This document shows positions 24,348-32,573 of a DNA stretch of 64,000 nt, piece by piece. The stretch covers positions 496,001 through 560,000 of the forward strand of contig CAVZIL010000007.1 of assembly GCA_963775505.1 (NCBI GenBank), in the 5' to 3' direction. The notes under the pieces were generated by a model. The model was not told the DNA's origin. It did no database searches and saw only the letters and a list, made by a program, of their open reading frames with translations. Each line of letters starts with the position of its first letter. Position 1 is the first letter of the stretch. The stretch comes from JAIBJN01 sp963775505. Lineage in GTDB: Bacteria > Actinomycetota > Thermoleophilia > Gaiellales > Gaiellaceae. The position numbers and the translations under genes were made by a program.

Positions 24348-25670
24348 CTAGCTGCGGTTGGCGTTGACCGTGAACTCCTGCGTCTGCGGGTTCAGGTGCG
24401 GAACCTTGATGTTGCCCCGCGTCTCCGGGCCTGTGAACTGGAAGACGTTCAGACCCTCGGTGATGTTCGTCTCGTAGATGAAGCCGTTGTACCAGTACGA
24501 AGACCACGCGCCACCGAGGTCGGTCGGGACGATCGGCGGCGGGTCGGACCACGCGAGCTCCTTCGGGTTCGCGGGATCGGTGAAGTCGACCACGCTCGTC
24601 CCCGACTGGTAGCTCCCGTGCACGAGCACGTACTTGCCGCTTCGCAGCGGGACGGTGTTGAGGTTGTGCAGCGTGCAGTTCTCGGTCGCGGACTGCGTTC
24701 TCGTCATCGTCCACTGGCCGACTTTGGCACCGGTGTCCCCGTCGTAGAAGAAGTACGTTCTCTTCAACGGGTCGTCGGTCGCCTCGCACTCGGCCGCGAC
24801 GCCGCCGCCGGGCTCGTGGCCGAAGATGAGTACCTTCCCGTCCCACGTCCACGCGGCCGAGTGGCCGATCGTGACCCCCGAGGCCGACTCGTCGATGTGG
24901 TAGAGGAGTTCGGGATCCTCGAGCGTGCCGCCGTTCGGGCCGCCGAGGCTGAAGACGCGGACGCCCTCGCCACCGGCGCAGGCGGCCTTCATTGCCTTGC
25001 CGAGAATGACCCCGATGTCGTGGCAGGTGTGATCGGACGGCTCGTTGCGGAGGAACTTCGCGCTCCCCGGATCCTTGAGCGGGACCTCGACGATGTCGAT
25101 CCACGGGCAGGCTACGCCGGAGTTGCCGTTGTAGATCAGCAGACGCTGCTTGTTCCTCTGCTTCGTGTCCGGGATCCCCGTGGCTGTGTGAGAGCCGCAC
25201 GGCAGGTCGACCGACCCGACGAGCTGCGGGTCCGTCTTGTCGCTGATGTCGAAGATGTGCAGGCCTTCGAAGCCTGCGGGCACCAGCTGACCGTCGCAGA
25301 ACGTCGTTCCCGGAGCGTTCGAGTTCCATGAGCGAACGACGATGTTCTTGTAGACGACGACGTCACCCTGGTCGCCCTGACAGAACGCTCGTCCGACCTG
25401 CGTCGGGTTGTCCGGGTCGCTGATGTCGCGAATGTTGAACCCGTCCCAGTTGCCCTGGATCGCGAACTTGCCCCAGAACGCGATGTCCGTGTGGACGTCG
25501 GGATTCCCGATCGCCGGGTTCAAGAGGCTCGCCGGCTCGAGAATATGACCGCGGGGCACCAGGTTCGGCGTCCTCGGGTCGTTCTGGTGTCCAGCTCCGG
25601 CCGCGAGCGGGAACACCATGATCCCGATCGCGAGCACCGCCAAGAGCGACACCCGGAACAGCTTGCTCAT
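24348..25670 (-). CDS. Secreted LVIVD-repeat / beta-propeller-like protein, paralogue 2
   Basis: 440 aa with signal peptide VSLLAVLAIGIMVFPLAAGA. It is the closest relative of paralogue 1: both have FPLAAGAGH, AFWGKFAIQGNWDGF, GRAFC-GxQGDV, IVVRSWN, EPSDHTCHDIGVILG, GGxLEDPELLYH, FGHEPGGGVxAECEATD, ENCTLHN, GAWSSYWY and HLNPQTQEF. Blade units include FNIRDISDPDNPTQVGRAF and SVVDFTDPANPKELAWSDPP. The ATG at 25670 has AGGAGG six bases upstream. An upstream box CTGTTTAGT (25795-25803) is shared with paralogue 3. Likely exported and extracytoplasmic; function unknown. Confidence 0.8.
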   Translation of the reverse strand: MSKLFRVSLLAVLAIGIMVFPLAAGAGHQNDPRTPNLVPRGHILEPASLLNPAIGNPDVHTDIAFWGKFAIQGNWDGFNIRDISDPDNPTQVGRAFCQGDQGDVVVYKNIVVRSWNSNAPGTTFCDGQLVPAGFEGLHIFDISDKTDPQLVGSVDLPCGSHTATGIPDTKQRNKQRLLIYNGNSGVACPWIDIVEVPLKDPGSAKFLRNEPSDHTCHDIGVILGKAMKAACAGGEGVRVFSLGGPNGGTLEDPELLYHIDESASGVTIGHSAAWTWDGKVLIFGHEPGGGVAAECEATDDPLKRTYFFYDGDTGAKVGQWTMTRTQSATENCTLHNLNTVPLRSGKYVLVHGSYQSGTSVVDFTDPANPKELAWSDPPPIVPTDLGGAWSSYWYNGFIYETNITEGLNVFQFTGPETRGNIKVPHLNPQTQEFTVNANRS

Positions 25671-25770
25671 TGCCACCTCCTATGCTGGCCTACCGCGAGA
25701 GCGCAAGCCTCCGGAGGTCCCGTGCGTGGCCTGACCGCATGTCATGCCTTCGACGTCCCCTCCCGCGAAG

Positions 25771-25803
25771 CTGCCTGACCCGGTGGAGTATGCACTGTTT
25801 AGT
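25771..25803 (-). promoter_or_regulatory. Conserved upstream box pair, LVIVD paralogue 2
   Basis: CTGCCTGAC (25771-25779) and CTGTTTAGT (25795-25803), 24 bases apart by start, lie about 100-135 bases before the ATG at 25670. The same two nine-base words, 26 bases apart, precede paralogue 3 (27827-27861). On the coding strand they read ACTAAACAG then GTCAGGCAG. They could be a shared operator or promoter, or simply a remnant of gene duplication. Confidence 0.35.
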
Positions 25804-25889
25804 GCCGCTGTGCACGCCAATTAAAGGAAACGGCCGCCGTGCGGCGGGGGAGTCTTTCCCCGATCCCCCCTGCTGTCAAGCAGAAAGGA

Positions 25890-25919
25890 GAGGGCGGCCG
25901 CCTCGCGGCGGCCGCCCTC
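25890..25919 (-). terminator. Intrinsic-type terminator after LVIVD paralogue 3
   Basis: GAGGGCGGCCGC (25890-25901) and GCGGCCGCCCTC (25908-25919) form a 12-bp stem with a six-base loop, 22 bases beyond the stop of the minus-strand gene ending at 25942. Read in that direction the hairpin is followed by a pyrimidine stretch (TCCTTTCTGC), so it is the most terminator-like of the three hairpins in this cluster. Confidence 0.65.
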
Positions 25920-25941
25920 CGTGCTTCCGACGCTCCTCGAG

Positions 25942-27750
25942 CTAGTGGATCGAGAAGGTCTGCGTCTGCGGGTTCGAGAAGCTCTGGTCCCTCGAGCCTC
26001 TGATCGCCGCGTCGTCGAGGCGCCAGATCGTGAGCCCGCGGGTGATGTCGGACTCGTAGATCAGCCCGTCGTACCAGTACGTCGACCAGTCGCCGCCGTC
26101 GAACTCCGGCACGAGCGGAGGCGGATCGGCGTAGGCGATCTCCTTCGCGTTCGCGGGGTCGCTGAAGTCGACGACGGAGATCCCCGCCTGGTAGTTGCCC
26201 GCCACCAGGACGTAGCGCGGCTTCCCGTTCTGCGGCCGGAGCGGGACCATGTTGTAGTTGTGGATCGTGCAGTTCTCGGACACGGCCTGGTCGCGCGGCA
26301 GCACGAACCTGCCGAGCTCTTCGCCGCTCTCCGTGTCGAAGAAGAAGTACGACTTCATGTCGTCGGTCTGGACGACGCCGCCCGGGAGGACGGTGCCGGT
26401 CGCGGTGCAGCGCGGCTGCGTGCCGCCGCCCGGCTCGTGGCCGAAGACGATGACCTTGCCGTCTGTCGTGAAGATGCCCGAGTGGCCGATGGTCACGTCG
26501 GCGTCGATCATCTGCGAGTAGAGAAGCGCCGGGTCCTCGAACGACCCGCCGTCCTCCGCGTTCATGCTCCAGACGGAGAAGCCGTCGTGACCGGCGCAGA
26601 CCGCCTTGTTGACCTTGCCGAGGATGATCCCCGTGTCGTGGCAGGCCCGCGGGGCCAGCTCGTTCATCTCGAGCGTGCCCGTCGCGGGCAGACCAGCCTT
26701 GATCACGGCGCCGTCGGCCTGCGAGACCCGCACGGCCGGGATCGTGATGGTCGGATCGGCGCCGCCCATCTCCACCGGCTCGCCGGGGGCGTTGTCGGCG
26801 ACGATCACCGCGGCCGCGCCGGCGGCCTGCGCGTTCGCCACCTTCACGGTGAAGTTGCAGGTACCGCGGTCGAGGAGGGCGATCGCGCCCGCGGGGAAGC
26901 CCACGAGCGGCTCGCACGCGTCGGTCGGGGACACGCCTGCTCCGTCGTTGACGAGCACGACGCTCCCGCTGACCGGCATGTCCATCAGGTCGGGCCCAAA
27001 GGCCGCGCCGGCGGCGCCGTACAGCCCGGCGGCCGGCGAGGGCGCGTCGATGGTGACGAAGTTCGGGAGGCCGCCGCCCGTCACGGGGTCGCCCGAGGAC
27101 TCGAAGCGGAGGAACGCCGCTCCGGCCGGGTTGCTCAGTGGCACCACGACGATCTCCACGCCCCGGCATGGACAGGTGTCGCTCGACGAGCTGTTGTAGA
27201 TGACCAGCCGGTCGTTCGCGAGATCCGGAATGGCCGACGCCGTGTGGGAGCCGCAGGGCAGGTCGACCGAGCCGACGAGCTGCGGGTTGAGCTTGTTGGA
27301 GATGTCGAACACGTGCAGGCCCTCGAACCCGGGCGGCACCACCTGGCCGTCGCACGATGACCCGGCCGCGCCTGTGTTCGAGTTCCAGGAGCGCACGACG
27401 ATGTTGCCGTACACGATCACGTCGCCCTGGTTCCCCGCGGTCGAGTCGGGCGCGCACTCCTCGTAGTTGATGATCTCCCGGGGCCGCGAGGGGAGGCTGA
27501 TGTCGATCAGCCGGAAGCCCTCGTACGTGCCCTGGACGGCCATCTTGCCCCAGAACGCGAGGTCGGAGTTGATCCGACCGGCCGCGGGGCCCGGAAACAC
27601 GACCTGCCGCGGCGAAAAGCCGATCGCCCGCATGTTGTCGGTCACCGCCCAGTCGGCGGTGTGCGGGACTGGCGGCGGTGCGGCCGCCAGGGGCGCCGCC
27701 ACGATGCCGAGGGCAGCCGCGGCGAGCGCGAGAAGAAGACGAATCCTCAC
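25942..27750 (-). CDS. Secreted LVIVD-repeat protein with inserted PA domain, paralogue 3
   Basis: 602 aa with signal peptide LLLALAAAALGIVAAPLAAA. It aligns with paralogues 1 and 2 in LAFWGKMAVQGTYEGF, HVFDISNKLNPQLVGSVDLP, ACHDTGIILGKVNKAVCAGH, ADVTIGHSGIFTTDGKVIVF, ENCTIHNYN and the ending NPQTQTFSIH. Between LRFESSGDP and RACHDTG, where the others have only LRxEPSDHTCHD, it carries about 150 extra residues reading FPAGAIALLDRGTCNFTVKV and AQAAGAAAVIVADNAPGEP. This is a protease-associated (PA) domain, a protein-interaction lid usually attached to secreted peptidases. The GTG at 27750 has AGGAGG nine bases upstream. Confidence 0.82.
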   Translation of the reverse strand: MRIRLLLALAAAALGIVAAPLAAAPPPVPHTADWAVTDNMRAIGFSPRQVVFPGPAAGRINSDLAFWGKMAVQGTYEGFRLIDISLPSRPREIINYEECAPDSTAGNQGDVIVYGNIVVRSWNSNTGAAGSSCDGQVVPPGFEGLHVFDISNKLNPQLVGSVDLPCGSHTASAIPDLANDRLVIYNSSSSDTCPCRGVEIVVVPLSNPAGAAFLRFESSGDPVTGGGLPNFVTIDAPSPAAGLYGAAGAAFGPDLMDMPVSGSVVLVNDGAGVSPTDACEPLVGFPAGAIALLDRGTCNFTVKVANAQAAGAAAVIVADNAPGEPVEMGGADPTITIPAVRVSQADGAVIKAGLPATGTLEMNELAPRACHDTGIILGKVNKAVCAGHDGFSVWSMNAEDGGSFEDPALLYSQMIDADVTIGHSGIFTTDGKVIVFGHEPGGGTQPRCTATGTVLPGGVVQTDDMKSYFFFDTESGEELGRFVLPRDQAVSENCTIHNYNMVPLRPQNGKPRYVLVAGNYQAGISVVDFSDPANAKEIAYADPPPLVPEFDGGDWSTYWYDGLIYESDITRGLTIWRLDDAAIRGSRDQSFSNPQTQTFSIH

Positions 27751-27826
27751 TGAGTCCCACCTCCTGAGTCATGCGGAGAGCCGTCCAGCGTCCCGTGCTG
27801 CCGCAGCGGCGCAGCTTCCGCTATCC

Positions 27827-27861
27827 CTGCCTGACAGCGCAAAAGTCTCCTCCTGTTTAGT
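27827..27861 (-). promoter_or_regulatory. Conserved upstream box pair, LVIVD paralogue 3
   Basis: CTGCCTGAC (27827-27835) and CTGTTTAGT (27853-27861) about 80-110 bases before the GTG at 27750, matching the pair upstream of paralogue 2. On the coding strand TTGACA (27872-27867) lies six bases before ACTAAACAG and could serve as a -35 element. Confidence 0.35.
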
Positions 27862-27900
27862 CGCACTGTCAAGAGACCGGCCGATCCGCGCCGACGGTCG

Positions 27901-28209
27901 TCAAACGAACGCGCGCACGACCGCGGTCGCAGCGGCTGCGGCGGCGACGACGACCAGGAGCGGCGCCCGCAGGAGGATGGCGACGACCGCTGTCCCGAGC
28001 CCGACCAGGCGGGCGTCGAGCACGAGCTCCTCGTCGCCGCCGACCACCTGCGTGACGACGAGCGCGGCCAGGAGAGCCGGCGCCAGGAGCGCGACCACTC
28101 CGGTGATACGAGCGGGAAGGGGCCTGTCGCCCAGGAGCACCGGGCCGACCGACTTGAGCGCGATCGTGGCGGCGCCCACGGCCGCCACGACGACCCAGGC
28201 CGCGCTCAC
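27901..28209 (-). CDS. azlD: AzlD-family branched-chain amino acid transport subunit
   Basis: 102 aa, small hydrophobic partner of AzlC. Membrane segments include WVVVAAVGAATIALKSVGPV, VVALLAPALLAALVVTQV and LVVVAAAAAATAVV. AzlCD exports branched-chain amino acids or related compounds. I prefer the GTG at 28209, which overlaps the azlC stop as GTGA and gives the usual SAAW beginning; an ATG at 28233 would overlap azlC by 28 bases. It is the last gene of a four-gene minus-strand operon that begins with the cupin. Confidence 0.88.
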   Translation of the reverse strand: MSAAWVVVAAVGAATIALKSVGPVLLGDRPLPARITGVVALLAPALLAALVVTQVVGGDEELVLDARLVGLGTAVVAILLRAPLLVVVAAAAAATAVVRAFV

Positions 28210-28862
28210 CGCCGACCCCAGCCGAGAAGGCATGCGGCGGCCGCCGCGACGATGGGAACGCCGGCCGGGGCGACCGGCACGAGCGCGAGGGCGATCGTCC
28301 CGCCGAGGACTGCGGCGGCGAGCGCTCGGCGCGAGCGCACCTGCGGGACGAGGATGGCGAGAAAGAGGGCGGGGAACGCCGCGTCGAGGCCGAGGCTCGC
28401 CGGGTCGCCGAGCGCATCGCCCGCGAGCGCTCCGATCACGGTTCCACCGACCCAGCAGGCGTACAGGACGAGGCCCGCGCCGACGAGGAGCCGTCGGTCG
28501 TAGCGTCCGTCCGTGCGTCGGGACAAGGCCCAGGACTCGTCCACGATCAGCTGCGACTCGAGGAGGCGGCGGAGCCAGCCGCCGACGAACACCGGCGCCA
28601 CGGAGACGCTGATCGGGGCGTAACGGGCGTTGAGCAGCGTGGCCGCGGCGATCGCCGAAGCGACGCCTCCGGCAGCGCCGAGGATCGACGCGACCGCGAA
28701 CTGGGCCGAGCCGGCAAAGGTCGTCGCCGACATGACGATCGCCTCCACCGAGCCGATCCCGGACGCTCGCGCGAGCACGCCGAACGAGAGCGCGAACGCG
28801 AAGGCGGCGACGGCAATCGGGGCGATTCTTCTCGCTCCGTCGCGGTAGCGCGCGGGCGTCAC
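28206..28862 (-). CDS. azlC: AzlC-family branched-chain amino acid transport protein
   Basis: 218 aa membrane protein. The family signature is visible in FALSFGVLARASGIGSVEAI, MSATTFAGSAQFAVASILG and LLNARYAPISVSVAPVF, followed by DESWALS. It forms the large subunit of the AzlCD exporter. The GTG at 28862 overlaps the glycosylase stop as GTGA, and the stop overlaps azlD in the same way, so translation is coupled through the operon. Pairing with a DNA glycosylase upstream has no obvious functional logic. Confidence 0.92.
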   Translation of the reverse strand: MTPARYRDGARRIAPIAVAAFAFALSFGVLARASGIGSVEAIVMSATTFAGSAQFAVASILGAAGGVASAIAAATLLNARYAPISVSVAPVFVGGWLRRLLESQLIVDESWALSRRTDGRYDRRLLVGAGLVLYACWVGGTVIGALAGDALGDPASLGLDAAFPALFLAILVPQVRSRRALAAAVLGGTIALALVPVAPAGVPIVAAAAACLLGWGRR

Positions 28863-29794
28863 TCCTCGGGAACCCAGTCTCGCGTCAGGACGAGCCAGAA
28901 GGCGAGCCCCGCATACGGGCCGTAGCGGCGGAAGCGCCGCTCGATGGTCGCGTCCTTCACCGGCTTGCCGCCGTTCAGCCTCGCGTACTTGGGGCGCGTC
29001 CAGGAGTCGAGCACGAGCCGGGAGTAGCGGCCGAGCAGCATCATGATGTGGGCCGCCGCGTACGGGCCGACGCCCGGGAGCGCGAGCAGGAGCGCAGCCA
29101 GATCGTCGTCGGGGAGCTCGTCCCGGCTCGTCCGGCCGAGCGCCTCGAGGTCGAGCGCGCCCGACGCGACGTCGGCAGCGAGGGAGTGGAGGTAGGCGCC
29201 GCGGTAGCCGGCCCGCACGACGTCGCGGTAGAAGTGCTCGTCCGCGGCCGCCATCGCTTCCGCCGTCGGAAACGCACGCCCGTAGGGGCCCGGCGCCGCG
29301 CCCGCGGCCGGCTCTCCGAGCTGCTCGACGAGCGCCCCGACCATCCGCTCGGTCGCCGACCAGGCGCAGTTCGTCGTGCAGATCGTCTTCACGACCTCTT
29401 CGAACACGGTCGGACTGCGGACGAGCCGCCCGGAGCCCCGGGCGGCCCAGGCGAGATCGGGGTCGGCGGCCGCCGCCGCGTAGAAAGGGGAGAGGTCCTC
29501 GTCGAGCCGGAGAACGTGCGCCGCGGCGGCGAGCACCGCCCGCTGCTGACGCTCGCCCGGCGGGCGGCCCCTGACCGTGACGCGCGCACGGCCAGGGCGG
29601 CCCTCGGCGATCCGGACGGTGCGCGGCCGGGCTCCCGGCAGGGGCACTGTGATCTCGAGCGCCCGGGCGTCGTCGTCGATGCGCATCGGCGGCAGGTCGA
29701 CGAGACCGTGGGACTGGATCGACCGCCAGAGGTCGACCGGCTCACCGCCGGCGCCGACGAGCGACAGCTCGGCGCTCCACGGCCTACTCGCCAT
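28859..29794 (-). CDS. HhH-GPD DNA glycosylase (AlkA-like)
   Basis: 311 aa. Predicted base-excision enzyme removing alkylated bases. The helix-hairpin-helix with Gly/Pro and the catalytic Asp is LPGVGPYAAAHIMMLLGRYS followed by RLVLDSW. The upstream helical domain has FEEVVKTICTTNCAWSAT, as in AlkA-like glycosylases that handle 3-methyladenine or related lesions. The N-terminal 100 residues form the AlkA-type strand-rich domain. No iron-sulfur Cys cluster of the Nth/MutY type is seen at the C-terminus. The ATG at 29794 overlaps the cupin gene by 11 bases. Substrate range is inference. Confidence 0.85.
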   Translation of the reverse strand: MASRPWSAELSLVGAGGEPVDLWRSIQSHGLVDLPPMRIDDDARALEITVPLPGARPRTVRIAEGRPGRARVTVRGRPPGERQQRAVLAAAAHVLRLDEDLSPFYAAAAADPDLAWAARGSGRLVRSPTVFEEVVKTICTTNCAWSATERMVGALVEQLGEPAAGAAPGPYGRAFPTAEAMAAADEHFYRDVVRAGYRGAYLHSLAADVASGALDLEALGRTSRDELPDDDLAALLLALPGVGPYAAAHIMMLLGRYSRLVLDSWTRPKYARLNGGKPVKDATIERRFRRYGPYAGLAFWLVLTRDWVPEE

Positions 29795-30194
29795 CGAAGT
29801 ACTCGCGCTCCCAGTCGGAGACCTCGAACGCCTTGCCGGGCTCGCCGCCGACGGCGAGCAGCGTGGTCCCGGCCTCGAGGGCGGTCGCGCCGCGCACGAC
29901 GGCGGGGTCGCGGACGTAGACGAAGGTTCCGGCCGGCGCATCGATCGTGTCGTCGCCGACCTTGACTGCCGCGCGCCCGCTCGCGACGTAGAAGAGCTCC
30001 TCGTGCCGGGTGTCGACCTCGGTGTGATCGCTCGTGAGCAGGCCCCCGTCGGCCTCCGCGACGTACGCGGCGATGCCGAGCGAGCCGATGCCGAAATGTC
30101 GACGGACGGCGCGCCACGGCGCCTCTCCCGGCTTCGAGCCGGCCGGGGTCGCGATCTGCGACACGTCGGCGACTTGGTACGGGGCGTCGGTCAT
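29784..30194 (-). CDS. Cupin-domain protein
   Basis: 136 aa with one cupin barrel: TRHEELFYVASGRAAVKVGD carries the first His/Glu metal motif and DAPAGTFVYVRDPAVVRGA the second region, in which the usual second His is not evident. The C-terminus ends in VSDWEREYFDGE. Probably a small sensor, isomerase or binding protein; the reaction is not deducible. The ATG at 30194 heads a minus-strand operon (cupin, glycosylase, azlC, azlD). It is divergent from the CGNR regulator gene, with an inverted repeat between them. Confidence 0.8.
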   Translation of the reverse strand: MTDAPYQVADVSQIATPAGSKPGEAPWRAVRRHFGIGSLGIAAYVAEADGGLLTSDHTEVDTRHEELFYVASGRAAVKVGDDTIDAPAGTFVYVRDPAVVRGATALEAGTTLLAVGGEPGKAFEVSDWEREYFDGE

Positions 30195-30215
30195 CCTCGC
30201 CTCCTGGTCGTCTTG

Positions 30216-30242
30216 TAACCGGTGATCTATCATAGTCGGTTA
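30216..30242. promoter_or_regulatory. Inverted repeat flanking a -10 element in the cupin/CGNR divergent region
   Basis: TAACCG (30216-30221) and CGGTTA (30237-30242) form a perfect six-base inverted repeat with a 15-base spacer. The spacer contains TATCAT (30228-30233), a -10-like hexamer eight bases before the CGNR ATG, and a smaller TGAT-CT-ATCA palindrome (30223-30232). The placement suits a repressor site controlling the CGNR gene and perhaps the divergent cupin operon. Confidence 0.5.
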
Positions 30243-30781
30243 TGAGCGATCGAGCGCCCGGCGACCTCGAGCTCGTCCGCAGCTTCGTCAACACGCTGGA
30301 GCTCGAGAGCGGGGAGGACGAGCTCTCGGATCCCCCAGCCCTCCAGGCCTGGCTGGAGGAGCACGGCCTTCCGTGTGACGGCGTCCCCGCTTCCGCCGAC
30401 CTCCATGCCGCCAGGCGGCTGCGCGAGGCGATGCGAAGCCTGCTCGTGGAGAACGCCGCACTGAGCGCTGGCGAAGAGGCGGCGGCGACGCTGAGCGACG
30501 CCGCCGATCGGGCGCGCCTGGCGGTACGGTTCGACCCCGGCGGAGGAGCGCGACTGGAGCCCGTTGCAGCGGGCACGGCCGGTGCGCTCGGCCGCCTGGT
30601 CGCGATCGCGGCGGCGGCGATGGCGGACGGAACGTGGAGCCGGCTGAAGGCCTGTCACGCGGACGACTGCCGCTGGGCGTTCTACGACCATGCCCGCAAC
30701 CGCTCGCGCCGTTGGTGTTCGATGGCCGTGTGCGGAAATCGCACGAAAGCGCGTTCGTACCGGCATCGCCACGCTTCGTAG
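30242..30781 (+). CDS. CGNR zinc-finger protein with ABATE-type N-terminal domain
   Basis: 179 aa. The N-terminal domain (LELVRSFVNTLELESGEDEL, then LREAMRSLLVENAAL) matches the ABATE region found upstream of CGNR fingers. The C-terminus is the diagnostic finger: CHADDCRWAFYDHARNRSRR followed by WCSMAVCGNRTKARSYRHR. CGNR proteins are thought to be stress-linked transcription regulators, but few have been tested. The ATG at 30242 lies inside the right arm of an inverted repeat, which suggests autoregulation. It is divergent from the cupin-glycosylase-azlCD operon, its most likely target. Confidence 0.92.
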   Translation: MSDRAPGDLELVRSFVNTLELESGEDELSDPPALQAWLEEHGLPCDGVPASADLHAARRLREAMRSLLVENAALSAGEEAAATLSDAADRARLAVRFDPGGGARLEPVAAGTAGALGRLVAIAAAAMADGTWSRLKACHADDCRWAFYDHARNRSRRWCSMAVCGNRTKARSYRHRHAS

Positions 30782-30809
30782 CGTCGGGCGGAAGTGGTAG
30801 ACGTGCGCC

Positions 30810-32555
30810 GTGGCGATTCTCGGGATCGACGTCGGAGGCACGTTCACCGATGCCGTCCTCCTGGCCGGGGGCGAGCTTCGCACGACGAAGGTCCCGACCG
30901 TGCGCGCGCAGGAGCACTCGGTGGTCAAGGCGGCCGCCGCGGTCGGCGCCGCGGCCGTGCCGCTGGAGCGCTTCACGCACGGGACCACGATCGCCACGAA
31001 CGCGTTGCTCGAGCGCAAGGGCGCCCGGACGGCGTTCGTCGGCACCGCCGGCTTCGAGCACGTCCTCCACCTCCGCCGCCAGACCCGGGCGCACCTCTAC
31101 CGCCTCTGCGACCGCCATCCTGAGCCACTGGTCCCCCTGGAGCGCTGCGTCGGCGTCCACGAGCGAGTCGGCGCGGAAGGCGTGGTCGAGCCGCTCGACC
31201 TCGACTCGCTGCCGGAGATCGAGGCCGAGGCCGTGGCGATCTGCCTTCTCTTCTCCTTCCGCGACTCCACGCACGAGCGGCTCGTCGCCGAGGAAGTTCG
31301 TCGGCGGCTGCCGGAGGCGCACGTTGTCGCCTCGCACGAGGTCGCACCGGAGTTCAGGGAGTACGAGCGGGCTTCGACCACCACCGTGGACGCGTACCTC
31401 GGGCCGATCCTCGCGGGCTACCTGTGGTCGCTCGCCGACCGCTGCCGGGAGGCCGGCCTCGCGGAGCCGCTCGTCATGCGTTCCTCCGGCGGCGTGTGCA
31501 CGCTCGCGGAGGCTGCGCGCCACCCGTCGCTCGCGCTCGTCTCGGGCCCGGCGGCGGGGGTGGTGGGTGCCGCGAGGATCGCGGCCCTGGCCGGCGTGGA
31601 GAACGCGATCTCCCTCGACATGGGCGGCACGTCGACGGACGTGTGCCTGATCGCGGGCGGACAGATCGATCGGGCGGCCGAGCGGGAGCTCGGCGGGTTC
31701 CCGATCCGGCTCCCGACCGTCGACCTCCAGACGGTCGGCGCCGGCGGCGGCTCGATCGCCTGGCGGGACAGCGGCGGTGCCCTGCGCGTGGGGCCGCAGA
31801 GCGCCGGCGCGGATCCCGGGCCGGCCTGCTACGGGCGCGGCGGCCTCGAGCCCACCGTCACCGACGCCAACCTCGTGCTGGGGCGCCTCCCGGCGACGCT
31901 GGCCGGCGGGCTCGAGCTCGACCGCACCGCCGCGGAGCTCTCGCTCGGGGACCTCGACCCGCAGGCGGTCGTCGACGTCGTCAACGCGGAGATGCTGCGC
32001 GCCCTCAGGCTCGTCTCCGTCGAGCGAGGGCACGATCCGCGGGATTTCGCGCTCGTCGCCTTCGGCGGCGCCGGGCCGCTCCACGCTTGCGAGCTCGCCG
32101 AGGAGCTCGGGATCCGGAAGGTGCTCGTCCCGGCTGCCGCCGGAGTGCTCTCGGCGCTCGGCCTGGTGGCGAGCGAGGAGCGGCGCGACCGCGTCAGGTC
32201 GTACGTCATCCCGTTCGAGGATGCCGGCCTTCTGCCGCGCGAGGGCGCCCTGGATCTGCGCTACCGGGGCCAGTCCTTCGAGCTGACCGTGCCGCTGGAC
32301 GGCGACCCCGCCGAGTCGTTCCACCTTGCCCACGAGGAGCGGTACGGCTATGCCGACCGCGAGCGGGCGCTCGAGCTGGTGGCGGTCCGGACCGCCGAGG
32401 TCACTCCCGGCCCCGAGCTCGAGCTCCGCGGCGGCGACCCGCTGACCGTGCGCGGCCCGACCGTGGTCGAGCTCGACGGCGCCACGTGCTGGTTGCCCCC
32501 CGGGTGGGAGGGGGTTAGGGATGGGAATAGCACGCTCGTCCTCACGAAAGCGTGA
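30810..32555 (+). CDS. hyuA: Hydantoinase/oxoprolinase subunit A
   Basis: 581 aa. ATP-dependent ring-opening enzyme of the hydantoinase A / 5-oxoprolinase family. The actin-like ATPase fold shows in AILGIDVGGTFTDAVLL, FTHGTTIATNALLERKGA, VMRSSGGVCTLAEA, VSGPAAGVVGAARI, AISLDMGGTSTDVCLI and LVAFGGAGPLHACELAEELG. It is shorter than many family members (about 680 aa) because the C-terminal domain is brief. Works with HyuB, encoded 18 bases downstream. The natural substrate may be N-methylhydantoin, hydantoin, oxoproline or an acetone-like carboxylation substrate; the sequence does not decide. GTG start. Confidence 0.92.
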   Translation: MAILGIDVGGTFTDAVLLAGGELRTTKVPTVRAQEHSVVKAAAAVGAAAVPLERFTHGTTIATNALLERKGARTAFVGTAGFEHVLHLRRQTRAHLYRLCDRHPEPLVPLERCVGVHERVGAEGVVEPLDLDSLPEIEAEAVAICLLFSFRDSTHERLVAEEVRRRLPEAHVVASHEVAPEFREYERASTTTVDAYLGPILAGYLWSLADRCREAGLAEPLVMRSSGGVCTLAEAARHPSLALVSGPAAGVVGAARIAALAGVENAISLDMGGTSTDVCLIAGGQIDRAAERELGGFPIRLPTVDLQTVGAGGGSIAWRDSGGALRVGPQSAGADPGPACYGRGGLEPTVTDANLVLGRLPATLAGGLELDRTAAELSLGDLDPQAVVDVVNAEMLRALRLVSVERGHDPRDFALVAFGGAGPLHACELAEELGIRKVLVPAAAGVLSALGLVASEERRDRVRSYVIPFEDAGLLPREGALDLRYRGQSFELTVPLDGDPAESFHLAHEERYGYADRERALELVAVRTAEVTPGPELELRGGDPLTVRGPTVVELDGATCWLPPGWEGVRDGNSTLVLTKA

Positions 32556-32573
32556 CGAAGGCGTGACGAGCCC

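Noticed and set aside
25799..27772. 657-aa minus-strand frame overlapping LVIVD paralogue 3
   Set aside because: It is the same region in another frame, very Arg-rich, with no signal peptide. The 602-aa frame carries the conserved family motifs.
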